From an uncultured Actinomycetes bacterium (GTDB lineage Bacteria; Actinomycetota; Acidimicrobiia; Acidimicrobiales; RAAP-2), in the NCBI GenBank assembly GCA_903825035.1, contig CAIJYV010000034.1, positions 1 to 64,000 on the forward strand: a stretch of 64,000 bases of DNA, written 5' to 3'. Both the position numbers and the translations under genes were made by a program. Position 1 is the first letter of the stretch; every line of letters begins with the position of its first letter. Of the stretch, positions 48,528 through 56,982 are shown piece after piece. The notes under the pieces were generated by a model that saw only the letters and a list, made by a program, of their open reading frames with translations, did not search any database and was not told the origin of the DNA.

Positions 48528-49865
48528 TTAGAGGTCAAGTCCAGCGGTTTGGTCAGCTTCTAATAATTCCTTGTTGATTTCCGCTCCTTCGGGGTCAACG
48601 TAGACCACGCGCTCTTCCAGCCACTTCTGGGCCTTCATCTTGGCGACCTCGGCCTGGAAAGAAACTTGGCGACCGGAATCGTACAAATTCGTTCGCAAGA
48701 CTTCGGGCTTCACGTCCATCGACAAGGCGGTCTTGACCAGTTCTTCTTCGATTTCCTCAGTACTCGCTTCGAGCTTCTCAGCCTTTACGATTGCGCGCAG
48801 CGCCAGGTCTGAACGAACCGCACGCAGGGCGTCCGCACGGAAGACTTCGATGAGTTGCTCGGCCGTTTGGCCGGTGGCTTGCAAGAAGGTCTCGATGGTG
48901 AAGTTCTGATTTGACAAGCGGTGACCCAGCTCGTGTAGTCGCTCATTGGTTTCGGCGTCGAGTAGCGCCGCGGGGCTTTCGTTTTCTGCCACCAATTCAG
49001 CGACTGCGCTCGCAATGGCCTCGCGCTTACCCATTTGCGCTTCCATTACGCGCATGCGCTGCATCTGGTCTTGAAGCGTGTTACGCATCTCTTCGACGCT
49101 CTGCCACTCGGTGTTGTCTTTCACCCACTCGTCGTCCAAAGCGGGAAGCTCGCGCTCTTTGACGGCCTTGATTTGAATGACGTAGGAAACGTCTAAGCCG
49201 CCTGGCTGAGTTGAAGTGAAGCTGAGCTCCTCGCCCGCCTTCATGCCAACAATGAGTCCGTCAGTTTCTGGTGCGAGTGAGTTTGAGCCCACGGCGTACA
49301 TAAAGTCAGACACCTCGAAGGGCTCGACGCCCTCCATGCCAACTTGCTCAGCCCGTACGTCCAAGGTGACCATGTCGCCGGTAACGATCGGACGATCAAC
49401 GTCCTTGAGAACTGCATCAGTCTCTAAGTAGCGATTGATTTGGGCGTCAACCTCATCGGGAGTAACCATCGGCGAGGGAATGGTTACCTTCAGCTTCTGG
49501 TATCCCGAAACTTTAACTTCGGGACGGATCTCAACCACGCACTCGAAGGTGAGGTTGCCCTCTTCTTCACCAGCGGTGATATCAATATCAGGTTGGCCGA
49601 TTGGATCAATGCCCGCTTCGACTACGGCGTGCGCGTAGAAGTCAGGCATCGACTCGCGAATAGCCTCGCCGCGCAACGCAGCCGGGCCACCGAGGTGCGC
49701 GATAAGTACATTGCGCGGAACCTTGCCCCGACGGAAACCCTTGATGTTGACTTGGCGGCCAACGGTCACGACCGCCTTGTCGATGGCCGCATTCATTTCG
49801 GCGTCATCGAGCTCAACGGTCAGTTTTACTTTGTTTTCGGGCAGGGTGGCAGTGGTAGCACGCAT
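48528..49865 (-). CDS. tig: Trigger factor
   Basis: Ribosome-bound chaperone and peptidyl-prolyl isomerase. The N-terminal ribosome-docking motif appears as [13 protein letters not shown] (family GFRxGKxP), followed by the FKBP-like domain (around 155-245, [12 protein letters not shown]) and the long helical C-terminal arms. 445 residues with an acidic end. It precedes clpP and overlaps it slightly depending on the clpP start chosen. Confidence 0.95.
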   Translation of the reverse strand: MRATTATLPENKVKLTVELDDAEMNAAIDKAVVTVGRQVNIKGFRRGKVPRNVLIAHLGGPAALRGEAIRESMPDFYAHAVVEAGIDPIGQPDIDITAGEEEGNLTFECVVEIRPEVKVSGYQKLKVTIPSPMVTPDEVDAQINRYLETDAVLKDVDRPIVTGDMVTLDVRAEQVGMEGVEPFEVSDFMYAVGSNSLAPETDGLIVGMKAGEELSFTSTQPGGLDVSYVIQIKAVKERELPALDDEWVKDNTEWQSVEEMRNTLQDQMQRMRVMEAQMGKREAIASAVAELVAENESPAALLDAETNERLHELGHRLSNQNFTIETFLQATGQTAEQLIEVFRADALRAVRSDLALRAIVKAEKLEASTEEIEEELVKTALSMDVKPEVLRTNLYDSGRQVSFQAEVAKMKAQKWLEERVVYVDPEGAEINKELLEADQTAGLDL

Positions 49866-49892
49866 AAGGGAAAACAGCCTAGTTGTTGGTGA

Positions 49893-50708
49893 CTAGCGGG
49901 TCGTCGCGAGGCCGTTGGCGAGCGCCAAGGCCACACCCACATTGCCCAAAACCTTCGTGGAGGACTCCCCCAAAAAGGCCTCCGCGCTGATACGCCCAGC
50001 GCAGCGCCGCCAGAACATCGAAACGGGCGTCGTCAGTTCCAAGAGTGGCTGCTCGCTCGAGTACTCCACCGGAACTGCCCCCTCGGGCAAGCATCGAAAG
50101 GTCATGCTCCTCGCCAGGCGACCTGACAGGTTTATTCGAATGAGCTCGCCACCTTGCAATTCAGTCGCCCCCTTAATGACCGAGGGCAGAGTTGCCTCAA
50201 AATGAGCTATCACGACCTCTTCAGCGACCGTGTGATCATCTTCTGGCCGAAGCATCGCGTCACGTAAATCTTGCATATGAATCCACGAATCAAAGATTCG
50301 GGTTTCCATGCGAAAGCGGTAGGTCGCCGATTCACCGAGGGGCGTGGTGACTATTTGGTCGTAACCCTCTGGTTTCATGTCTCGAAGCCGGACCAGTGAA
50401 CGTGCGGTTTCGATACCAAACAACCCCGGCAGTTGACGAGCCGGGAGCGATTGCATTGAGAGTATGAAGCCCTGATTGAGCACCCCAAGTTCGTTTTTGA
50501 TGAAATCACCCGAAACACTCTTCGTGTCAGGGACGAACCCCTCGTTGTAGTAGCGCTCCCAGCCAAGGAGGTGGCAGACAATGTCTCGAATAGACCAACC
50601 CGGGCACGGAGTTGGCCAGTCGAATAATTCTTCGGGAAAGGTCTCGATGAGGTAGTAGATCGTCCCCCAGGTTTCTTCTAGGGCATCGGCAATCCACGCG
50701 TCGCTCAC
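49893..50708 (-). CDS. Mycothiol-dependent maleylpyruvate isomerase-like (DinB-fold) protein
   Basis: 271-residue protein with the N-terminal four-helix DinB/MDMPI domain: TPCPGWSIRDIVCHLLGWE with the first metal histidine, and TRIFDSWIHMQDLRDA carrying the next conserved His. The C-terminal ~80 residues fit the MDMPI C-terminal, SCP2-like region. Relatives use mycothiol as cofactor in isomerisation or detoxification, but many are uncharacterised. It lies 27 nt upstream of tig on the same strand. Mycothiol use is a family inference. Confidence 0.72.
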   Translation of the reverse strand: MSDAWIADALEETWGTIYYLIETFPEELFDWPTPCPGWSIRDIVCHLLGWERYYNEGFVPDTKSVSGDFIKNELGVLNQGFILSMQSLPARQLPGLFGIETARSLVRLRDMKPEGYDQIVTTPLGESATYRFRMETRIFDSWIHMQDLRDAMLRPEDDHTVAEEVVIAHFEATLPSVIKGATELQGGELIRINLSGRLARSMTFRCLPEGAVPVEYSSEQPLLELTTPVSMFWRRCAGRISAEAFLGESSTKVLGNVGVALALANGLATTR

Positions 50709-50764
50709 CTACAAATTCTAGGGACGCACAAGGGCATTGTGAATTTGTGGCATTGTAGATACCT

Positions 50765-50842
50765 CGGGAAGTAGCGCAGCTTGGTTAGCGCGCCTGGTTT
50801 GGGACCAGGAGGCCGGGGGTTCGAATCCCCCCTTCCCGACCA
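50765..50842 (+). tRNA. tRNA-Pro (anticodon TGG)
   Basis: Cloverleaf: acceptor CGGGAAG/CTTCCCG, anticodon stem CCTGG/CCAGG with loop TTTGGGA (anticodon TGG), T-arm GGGGG-TTCGAAT-CCCCC. The 3' CCA is encoded (50840-50842). It reads CCA proline codons and is immediately upstream of the proline-degrading putA gene, which may be coincidence. Confidence 0.97.
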
Positions 50843-50881
50843 ATCGGCATTGCCTTCCCTAAGTTCAAGAGTTCGCCCTCA

Positions 50882-50907
50882 GCGATGAAGTTTCTGAACT
50901 TCATCGC
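50882..50907. promoter_or_regulatory. putA: Perfect 11-bp inverted repeat overlapping the putA promoter
   Basis: GCGATGAAGTT (50882-50892) and AACTTCATCGC (50897-50907) are exact inverted repeats with a 4-nt spacer. The repeat ends 8 nt before the putA -10 box TAACCT (50916-50921), so it covers the -35 position. No U-run follows, arguing against a tRNA terminator. It looks like an operator for a dimeric regulator. Confidence 0.6.
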
Positions 50908-50915
50908 CGATTAAC

Positions 50916-50921
50916 TAACCT
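50916..50921 (+). promoter_or_regulatory. putA: -10 box of the leaderless putA promoter
   Basis: TAACCT lies 7 nt before ATG 50929 with no Shine-Dalgarno between. The same box and spacing are seen before the winged-helix gene at 29566. Confidence 0.5.
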
Positions 50922-50928
50922 CACTTTG

Positions 50929-53900
50929 ATGACAATTCCAAACGCTGGCAATACAGATTCGGCCCTCGATTACCTCGCCTCTGGCGTGGTTTCGGCGACT
51001 AGGGCAATGATCGAGAAGTCTGGGTCACTCCGTAGTCATGGCGACCGGGCGAATCAGAAGCGAATAGCCCGACTTTTTGACGACCCCGAGGCACTTGATG
51101 TCACGGTGACCCTGACCGACCAGGTGATGCGCGTCTCTTCTAAGAAGCGCGGAAGTGCGCTTCTCCGAGAAGCAAGTCACAAGGCCAAGGTGGCAGGTTT
51201 CGGCCCATTCAACACGTTTGGCCTTAAGTCACTCGGCGTATTATCTCGCCTCGCCCCTTCCCTCGTCCTCGAGACAGTTCACTGGCGCGTCAGAGGCTTA
51301 TCTAAAGACCTCATCTTGAACGCCGAACCAGAGGCCTTAGCTAGACATCTAAAAGAACGAACCTCTGAATCCTTAGCTCTCAACGTAAACGTTCTCGGCG
51401 AAGCCGTACTCGGAGAGGCTGAAGCAAACTCGAGACTTACTCAAGTGCTTGAAATGATGTCCAGGCCTTCGGTGACATACCTCTCGGTCAAGGTGTCTTC
51501 AATTGTTTCTCAACTTTCGAATGCCGATCCGGTTGGTTCTAGAGAACGCATCATTCCAAAACTGCGCACGATTTATAAAGTCGCTCAAGAGCACGGGGTC
51601 TTCATAAACCTCGACATGGAGGAGTTCCGAGACCTCCGATTGACCCTCGACGTCTTTTTCCATGTTCTTTCTGAGCCCGAATTCAAGTCGATGTCCGCTG
51701 GCATAGTTCTTCAGGCATACCTACCCGAAACACACGGAGCATTCTCAGAGATTGTCGAGTATTCAAAACTCCGTGTTGCATCAGGTGGCGCCAAGTTGAA
51801 GGTTCGCATCGTCAAGGGCGCGAACTTGGCCATGGAAACAACTGAGGGCGCCATACACGGCTGGACGGCTGCGCCTTACGGCTCGAAGGCCGACACCGAC
51901 GCCAGCTACTTACGTCTCGTTGACCTGGCTTTGCGTCCCGAAATGGGAGACTCCTTGCGAGTGGGCATCGCGAGTCACAACCTCTTTCATCTGAACTTCG
52001 CATTAGCGGTCGCTGAAGAACGTGGTGTTCGAGAAACCATGGACATCGAAATGCTCGAAGGTATGGCTAATACTGAAGCGCTACTACTCGCGAAATCCGG
52101 CCAGAAGGTCTTGCTCTACGCCCCTGTCACTCGCCCCGAGGACTTCGGAGCCGCAGTTGCTTATCTCGTTCGTCGATTGGATGAAAACACGGCACCAGAG
52201 AATTATCTGCGAGCTGCTTTTGCCATCGGCGAAGATCCCAAAGTCTTTGAGGAGCAAAAGACTCGCTTCGAAAATGCCCTAAAAGGCCGCCACACAATTT
52301 CAACGGCCTCGCGGCGGCACGTTGATCACCCACGCGTGAGTGAAGTATTCGAAAATGCGAGCAGCCTCGACTCCACAGCCCCAGGCATACTGGAGAGCTT
52401 CCGTGAAAAACTTGCAACGATTTCCAATACCCCACTCGAGATCCCACTGGTCATTAATGGCGAAGTCATTAATTCAGGAGAGTCGGTGCCCGGAACCGAT
52501 CCATCGAACGAGAACAAGCAGTGGTATCGGTATTCAGTCGCCACGTCAGACCTCGTCGATAAAGCAGTGAGTGCTGCATCATTAGGGGCAAAGTCTTGGA
52601 GCGACACCCCTGCTTCGAAACGAGCCGAGATATTGCGTGCGGCGGCTCAGCGCATAATGGATGAAGCCCCCGAGTCGCTTGCCACGATGGCGTACGACGC
52701 CGGTAAGACCTTCGTCGAGGGCGAAGCTGAAGTATGTGAAGCGAGTGACTTCTGCAGTTACTACGCCAGTCTCGCTACTGATGACACGCTCTCATCTGCA
52801 CTCGGTGTCGTCGCCGTGATTCCGCCATGGAACTTCCCCTACGCAATTACCTGCGGCGGCGTTGCTGCAGCGCTTGCCGCGGGCAATGCCGTTGTCTTAA
52901 AGCCCGCGCCCGAGACGGTTGCGACCGCTTGGTTGCTCGTTAATCAACTGTGGGAGAGCGGCATTCCCCGTTCGGTTCTGCACTTTGTGCCAACTCGAGA
53001 TGACGAAACTGGCCAACGGCTCATCACCCACGAAGGTGTGAATGCGGTCATTTTGACTGGTGCATTCGCCACCGCCGAACTTTTTACTTCTTGGAAAACT
53101 GACTTGCGCCTCCTGGCCGAAACTTCTGGCAAGAACGCAATCCTCGTGAGCGCATGTGCAGATATTGACCTAGCGGTGAAGGACATCGTCTCATCGGCCT
53201 TCTCTCACGCCGGCCAAAAGTGCTCAGCTGCCTCACTCGCCATTGTTGAGCGTGGTGCCTTTGAAGACCCGCTCTTTTTACGCCAACTCGTTGACGCAAC
53301 TGAGTCACTCGCTGTGGGTCGCGGTTGGGATGCCTCAACCGTTGTTGGTCCTTTAATCCACTCACCAGAAGGCAATCTCAGTCGCGCATTCAATGTTTTG
53401 GACGAAGGCGAGAGCTGGTTGTTGGAGCCAAAGCAGCTCGATGAATCGGGCAACCTCTGGCGACCAGGGATCAAACTCGGCGTTCAGCCAGGGTCCTGGA
53501 GTCACCAAAACGAATGGTTCGGGCCAGTTCTTGGCGTTATGGTCGCCCCAGATTTTGAGACTGCGACAGCGTGGCAGAACTCCACCCCATACGGACTCAC
53601 CGCTGGGTTGCACTCCATGGACGAAAATGAATGCTCTTGGTGGATCGAGAATATTCAAGCCGGCAACGTCTACGTCAATCGAGGAATCACTGGGGCAGTC
53701 GTACGACGACAGCCCTTTGGAGGCTGGAAGCGTTCTAGCGTCGGCCCCACCGCCAAGGCCGGTGGGCCAAATTACGTAAACGCTTTGCGAGACTGGTCCC
53801 CTCTGCGCGACTTGGACACAGCAATAACTGGGGCCAAGCGCTGGTGGGCGGCTTCTGGAAAACAGGCCGTTGATCCAAGCAGCCTCGGCGTTGAGCGAAA

Positions 53901-54306
53901 CCTATTCCGATACCGCAGGACTCTCAAGCCAGTCATCGTTCGTTGTGATTCATCGACCGACGCAACTTGGATTCGATTCCTAGAGCTCTTGCAAGATGGT
54001 TGTGGCGTCAATATCTCGATCAGTGCTTCGGACCACGTGGAGACAAGTCTTCCCCATCGCCACGAAAGCGTGGACGAATTAGCCGCTCGTAGCGGTGAAT
54101 ATTCGAAGATCCGTTGGCTCAGTAGAGAAACCGCTCCTCAAGCGCAGCTATTGAGTGTAGGTATAAGCGTCGACCCTCGCCCTATGGCACAGAACGGTGA
54201 AGTTGAAGCAGCTCGATGGTTCCTTGAGCAATCCGTTGCGATAACGAACCACCGCTATGGCAACGCCAATGCCGGGCCACGGCCAGCGTGCCCCGGCCTT
54301 AACTAG
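50929..54306 (+). CDS. putA: Bifunctional proline dehydrogenase / L-glutamate gamma-semialdehyde dehydrogenase
   Basis: Oxidises proline to glutamate in two channelled steps: FAD proline dehydrogenase, then NAD-dependent aldehyde dehydrogenase. Residues ~80-460 form the PRODH barrel (VRIVKGANLAMETTEGA, ADTDASYLRLVDLAL, FHLNFALAVAEERG); ~500-1000 the aldehyde dehydrogenase (IPPWNFPYAITCGG, catalytic Glu in LLAETSGKN, catalytic Cys in AGQKCSAASL). A C-terminal ~110-residue domain follows. There is no N-terminal ribbon-helix-helix DNA-binding domain, so it cannot self-repress as E. coli PutA does. I start at ATG 50929 (1125 residues). The upstream palindrome suggests separate regulation. Confidence 0.95.
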   Translation: MTIPNAGNTDSALDYLASGVVSATRAMIEKSGSLRSHGDRANQKRIARLFDDPEALDVTVTLTDQVMRVSSKKRGSALLREASHKAKVAGFGPFNTFGLKSLGVLSRLAPSLVLETVHWRVRGLSKDLILNAEPEALARHLKERTSESLALNVNVLGEAVLGEAEANSRLTQVLEMMSRPSVTYLSVKVSSIVSQLSNADPVGSRERIIPKLRTIYKVAQEHGVFINLDMEEFRDLRLTLDVFFHVLSEPEFKSMSAGIVLQAYLPETHGAFSEIVEYSKLRVASGGAKLKVRIVKGANLAMETTEGAIHGWTAAPYGSKADTDASYLRLVDLALRPEMGDSLRVGIASHNLFHLNFALAVAEERGVRETMDIEMLEGMANTEALLLAKSGQKVLLYAPVTRPEDFGAAVAYLVRRLDENTAPENYLRAAFAIGEDPKVFEEQKTRFENALKGRHTISTASRRHVDHPRVSEVFENASSLDSTAPGILESFREKLATISNTPLEIPLVINGEVINSGESVPGTDPSNENKQWYRYSVATSDLVDKAVSAASLGAKSWSDTPASKRAEILRAAAQRIMDEAPESLATMAYDAGKTFVEGEAEVCEASDFCSYYASLATDDTLSSALGVVAVIPPWNFPYAITCGGVAAALAAGNAVVLKPAPETVATAWLLVNQLWESGIPRSVLHFVPTRDDETGQRLITHEGVNAVILTGAFATAELFTSWKTDLRLLAETSGKNAILVSACADIDLAVKDIVSSAFSHAGQKCSAASLAIVERGAFEDPLFLRQLVDATESLAVGRGWDASTVVGPLIHSPEGNLSRAFNVLDEGESWLLEPKQLDESGNLWRPGIKLGVQPGSWSHQNEWFGPVLGVMVAPDFETATAWQNSTPYGLTAGLHSMDENECSWWIENIQAGNVYVNRGITGAVVRRQPFGGWKRSSVGPTAKAGGPNYVNALRDWSPLRDLDTAITGAKRWWAASGKQAVDPSSLGVERNLFRYRRTLKPVIVRCDSSTDATWIRFLELLQDGCGVNISISASDHVETSLPHRHESVDELAARSGEYSKIRWLSRETAPQAQLLSVGISVDPRPMAQNGEVEAARWFLEQSVAITNHRYGNANAGPRPACPGLN

Positions 54307-55749
54307 TTACCAACCGTTGCTGACGGGAAGTCCCTCGTTGTACCCAGCAGCCGATTGAATGCCAATCACAGCGTGCTCGTGAAGCTCTTCAAGGTTCGTA
54401 GCACCGGTGTAAGTACAAGCGGAACGAAGGCCCGCCACGATCTGGTCAACGATGTCCTCCACCCCAGGAGTCGCTTCCTTTATGTAGAACCTCGAGGTGC
54501 TGATGCCTTCTTCAAACAGCTCTTTCATCGCAATATCCAGAGTTGATTCCTTCGCGTTGCGATTCCTTACTGCTCGACGAGAAGCCATACCAAAGCTCTC
54601 CTTGTAGAGTCGCCCCTTTTCGTCGCGCATCACATCAGCCGCACTTTCGTAAGTGCCGGCCAACCACGAGGCAAACATTACGTTGCTCGCACCAGCGGCA
54701 ATTGCGAGCGCAACATCACGAGGGTGGCGAACGCCACCATCGGCCCACACATGCTTGCCGTGACGCCTTGCTTCAGTGGCACATTCCAGAACCGCAGAAA
54801 ACTGAGGACGCCCTACGCCGGTCATGACTCGAGTGGTGCACATCGCACCTGGTCCAATGCCAACTTTTACAATGTCTGCACCGGCCTCAATGAGGTCGCG
54901 AGTTGCTTGGGCCGTTGCTACGTTTCCTGCTACAACGGTGACGTGGCGTGAACCAATCGTCTCTCGCGTCTTGCGTAGGGCCTCGATCATCTTGCTCTGG
55001 TGTCCGTGGGCGGTATCGACGACAAGTACTTCAATGCCTAAATCAAGCAACTGCTGAACCTTGCCGGCAACGTCTCCGTTAATTCCCACCGCCGCCGCCA
55101 CGCGCAATTTCCCGTTGGCTCCAAGGTTCGGCTCGTAGAGCTCAGTACGCAGGCAGCTCTTTGGCGTCATTACGCCCACCAAAGTGCCGCTGGCATTCAC
55201 GACGGGTGCCACGCTGAGTCGATTCGACTCAAGGAATTCGTACATGGCGGTGATGCCCTGCGAGTCGTTCAAACTCACAACCTGCCGAGCCATCACTTGC
55301 TCGAGTTTGGCGAAGCGATCTTGGCCGTGGGCGTCTATTTCAGTAAAGATGCCGATTGGACTATTGGACTCGTCGACGACAATTATCGCACCGTGGGCGC
55401 GCTTGTGGATGAGTTCCAACGCTTCATTAATAGTGTTGTTCGGCCCCAGGGTAAGTGGTGTGTCGTAGAGCAAGTGTGCCGAGCCAACGCTGTCGACAAT
55501 GTTCTTTACGATCTCAATCGGAATGTCTTGTGGAATGACGACAATTCCTCCGCGGCGCGCAATGGTTTCAGCCATTCGCTTTCCTGCAACGGCCGTCATG
55601 TTGGCAACCACAACTGGGAGATGGCCGACGCCGTCAACGGTCTCAGTTGAGACATCCATACGAGATGCGGACTCGGTGCGATTTGGAACTATGCACACAT
55701 CGCTGTAGGTCAAGTCGTATTCGGACCCGACACCGTTCAGAAATTTCAT
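54307..55749 (-). CDS. guaB1: GuaB1-family IMPDH/GMP-reductase-related protein
   Basis: 480-residue member of the IMPDH/GMPR superfamily with two CBS domains (about 95-210) inserted in the TIM barrel. The catalytic loop is [11 protein letters not shown] (Cys at the active site), with VADGGVR-type motif as [12 protein letters not shown]. The actinobacterial GuaB1 branch has been reported to act as GMP reductase in mycobacteria rather than as IMP dehydrogenase; that is the likely role, salvaging GMP to IMP. Start ATG 55749 chosen because GGGGAG lies five nt upstream. It is convergent with putA with no gap. Confidence 0.88.
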   Translation of the reverse strand: MKFLNGVGSEYDLTYSDVCIVPNRTESASRMDVSTETVDGVGHLPVVVANMTAVAGKRMAETIARRGGIVVIPQDIPIEIVKNIVDSVGSAHLLYDTPLTLGPNNTINEALELIHKRAHGAIIVVDESNSPIGIFTEIDAHGQDRFAKLEQVMARQVVSLNDSQGITAMYEFLESNRLSVAPVVNASGTLVGVMTPKSCLRTELYEPNLGANGKLRVAAAVGINGDVAGKVQQLLDLGIEVLVVDTAHGHQSKMIEALRKTRETIGSRHVTVVAGNVATAQATRDLIEAGADIVKVGIGPGAMCTTRVMTGVGRPQFSAVLECATEARRHGKHVWADGGVRHPRDVALAIAAGASNVMFASWLAGTYESAADVMRDEKGRLYKESFGMASRRAVRNRNAKESTLDIAMKELFEEGISTSRFYIKEATPGVEDIVDQIVAGLRSACTYTGATNLEELHEHAVIGIQSAAGYNEGLPVSNGW

Positions 55750-55766
55750 AGACACTCCCCACCCCT

Positions 55767-55783
55767 GCTCTCGATTTGAGAGC
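55767..55783 (-). other. guaB1: Hairpin in the guaB1 leader
   Basis: A perfect 6-bp inverted repeat (GCTCTC / GAGAGC, 5-nt loop) lies about 18 nt before the guaB1 start, directly upstream of its Shine-Dalgarno. No U-run. It may be an RNA hairpin or a small operator. Confidence 0.35.
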
Positions 55784-55945
55784 GCAACATAGTGACATTA
55801 GTTGGCACTTATGTGCAGCCCGGCCAAGGCAATCAAGAAGCTGGCCATATATAGAGGAATTCAGGATGAAAAGGCTGATGCCTTACAAGCACCTATCAGC
55901 AATGGGCCAATCGGGCTCAGATGGAGAATTCGTGACGGGTTTCCG
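55784..55945. other. Spacer between guaB1 and the HTH gene
   Basis: About 160 nt. A plus-strand frame (from ATG 55811) is open here, but it continues antisense through the last 249 nt of the HTH gene, and I see no family motif in it. A short frame starting at ATG 55866 has a purine-rich AGAGGAATTCAGG before it but only 30 codons. I do not call a gene. Confidence 0.4.
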
Positions 55946-56563
55946 TCAAGGCAGGTAGCCCTCATAATTTCTGGGCTCAACTCCGTAAAGCCTCATTGCC
56001 GTCAGGAGCATCGACCCTTCTCTGACAACCCATCCGACCCCCTCCAATCCCAAACCTTTTGCGTCAGCATTCAAGGCTTTTACAATTCTTGCCCAAACGT
56101 CAAGCTCGCCGATATAGGGAGGCTTGCATTCTTCGATTCCTTGAATGACCCGATCAGGAACTCCGGAGAGTACCGAGAGTTGGGGAATGGTTAGGCCAGC
56201 TCGCAATCTCATCTCTCGAAGCGACGCAGCCTCAGCCTCAATTTCATTTCTTCCTGAATCGCAAATTGAAAAATTGTTAGTGGCTTTCGTCGCTCTCGAA
56301 CGGCTAGTCCACTCGACCCATGGGTTTTCTCCTGCTTTGAGCGAGGTAATAGATCCATCAATCCACCGCACCGTTACTGAATCCGACCGGCTTGCCGCCC
56401 ATTCCATTGCAGTCTTGAGATTTAGGGAATCTCCACCAGCTTCAAAGGTCCCATCGTGTTCATTTACAACGAAAGCCGAGAAAGAATAGAACTTTAACGT
56501 GTTGGTGACACTTAGATGAGGCACAACATGAGGAGATACGTTTGAATTCCGAGCCTTCTTCAA
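55946..56563 (-). CDS. XRE-type helix-turn-helix protein with unknown N-terminal domain
   Basis: 205 residues. The C-terminal third has a Cro/C1-type HTH: LREMRLRAGLTIPQLSVLSG with VPDRVIQGIEEC and LDVWARIVKALNAD (about 115-165). The N-terminal ~95 residues are a separate unrecognised domain (FYSFSAFVVNEHDGTFEAGG, then VTVRWIDGSITSLKAGENP). The start TTG 56563 overlaps the stop of the preceding 35-residue ORF as TTGA, so translation is likely coupled; later in-frame starts are possible. No other HTH gene of this type is in the window. Codon use and AT content differ from the neighbours, suggesting acquired DNA. Confidence 0.65.
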   Translation of the reverse strand: MKKARNSNVSPHVVPHLSVTNTLKFYSFSAFVVNEHDGTFEAGGDSLNLKTAMEWAASRSDSVTVRWIDGSITSLKAGENPWVEWTSRSRATKATNNFSICDSGRNEIEAEAASLREMRLRAGLTIPQLSVLSGVPDRVIQGIEECKPPYIGELDVWARIVKALNADAKGLGLEGVGWVVREGSMLLTAMRLYGVEPRNYEGYLP

Positions 56564-56667
56564 AGTTTCACCAGCGCTCCTGCTTTTGCAGATACAACTG
56601 CAACCGGCGCCAAAGCCAAACCGAGACCCAGGCAGATGGCGCCAAAACTTCTAACAAGTTTTTTCAT
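56560..56667 (-). CDS. Signal-peptide-like 35-residue ORF coupled to the HTH gene
   Basis: Not in the track. ATG 56667 has GAGGG about four nt upstream and opens a 35-codon frame: basic start MKKLVRSFG, hydrophobic core AICLGLGLALAPVAVV, then SAKAGALVKL and a TGA overlapping the next gene's TTG (TTGA). It has all parts of a Sec signal peptide with an AxA-type site (SAKA), leaving only six residues (GALVKL) after predicted cleavage. It may be a secreted short peptide working with the HTH protein, a leader peptide for coupling, or the remnant of a secreted protein cut by a frameshift. Translation signals are visible; function is not known. Confidence 0.5.
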   Translation of the reverse strand: MKKLVRSFGAICLGLGLALAPVAVVSAKAGALVKL

Positions 56668-56982
56668 GATCCCTCTATATTCGCGATCCTGCTCTATTGA
56701 TTTAGTAGCACACTAGGTTTTTAGCAAATCAGAACGTTAATATGCATTTTCGCCCTCCCATTGGCCAATAAGCAGCTTTCCCAATCATCAGTTCGAAGTG
56801 AAGGATCAATCTGAGCCTGCTCCAACCCCCTAGGGCGAGCAGAATTTCAGTCAAAAAGCATTATGTAGCGCCCAACGTTATTTATCTGCGAGACTTCGCC
56901 ATCGTCATGCTAAATACCTGCAACCTTGCTCGCGGTGCGCAGGGCGTCCTATCTCCCGAACAGTCTCTTAAGGTTTGTTGAA
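56668..56982. other. AT-richer intergenic spacer without a recognisable gene
   Basis: About 315 nt between the peptide ORF and the DUF2867 gene. It is AT-rich near the peptide gene (promoter-like TATA-rich stretches around 56675-56710) and carries only very short frames. No tRNA, repeat or strong terminator was found. The 62-codon minus ORF at 56949-57137 is out of frame with, and largely inside, the next gene. Confidence 0.6.

Noticed and set aside
50765-50907. tRNA-Pro plus palindrome as an integration site
   Set aside because: No duplicated tRNA 3' end, integrase or foreign gene block follows; the palindrome fits an operator better.
55802-56194. 130-codon plus-strand ORF between guaB1 and the HTH gene
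   Set aside because: Its last 249 nt are antisense to the HTH gene, which has a recognisable motif; no ribosome-binding site or family signature was seen. A degraded gene fragment in the first 130 nt cannot be excluded.
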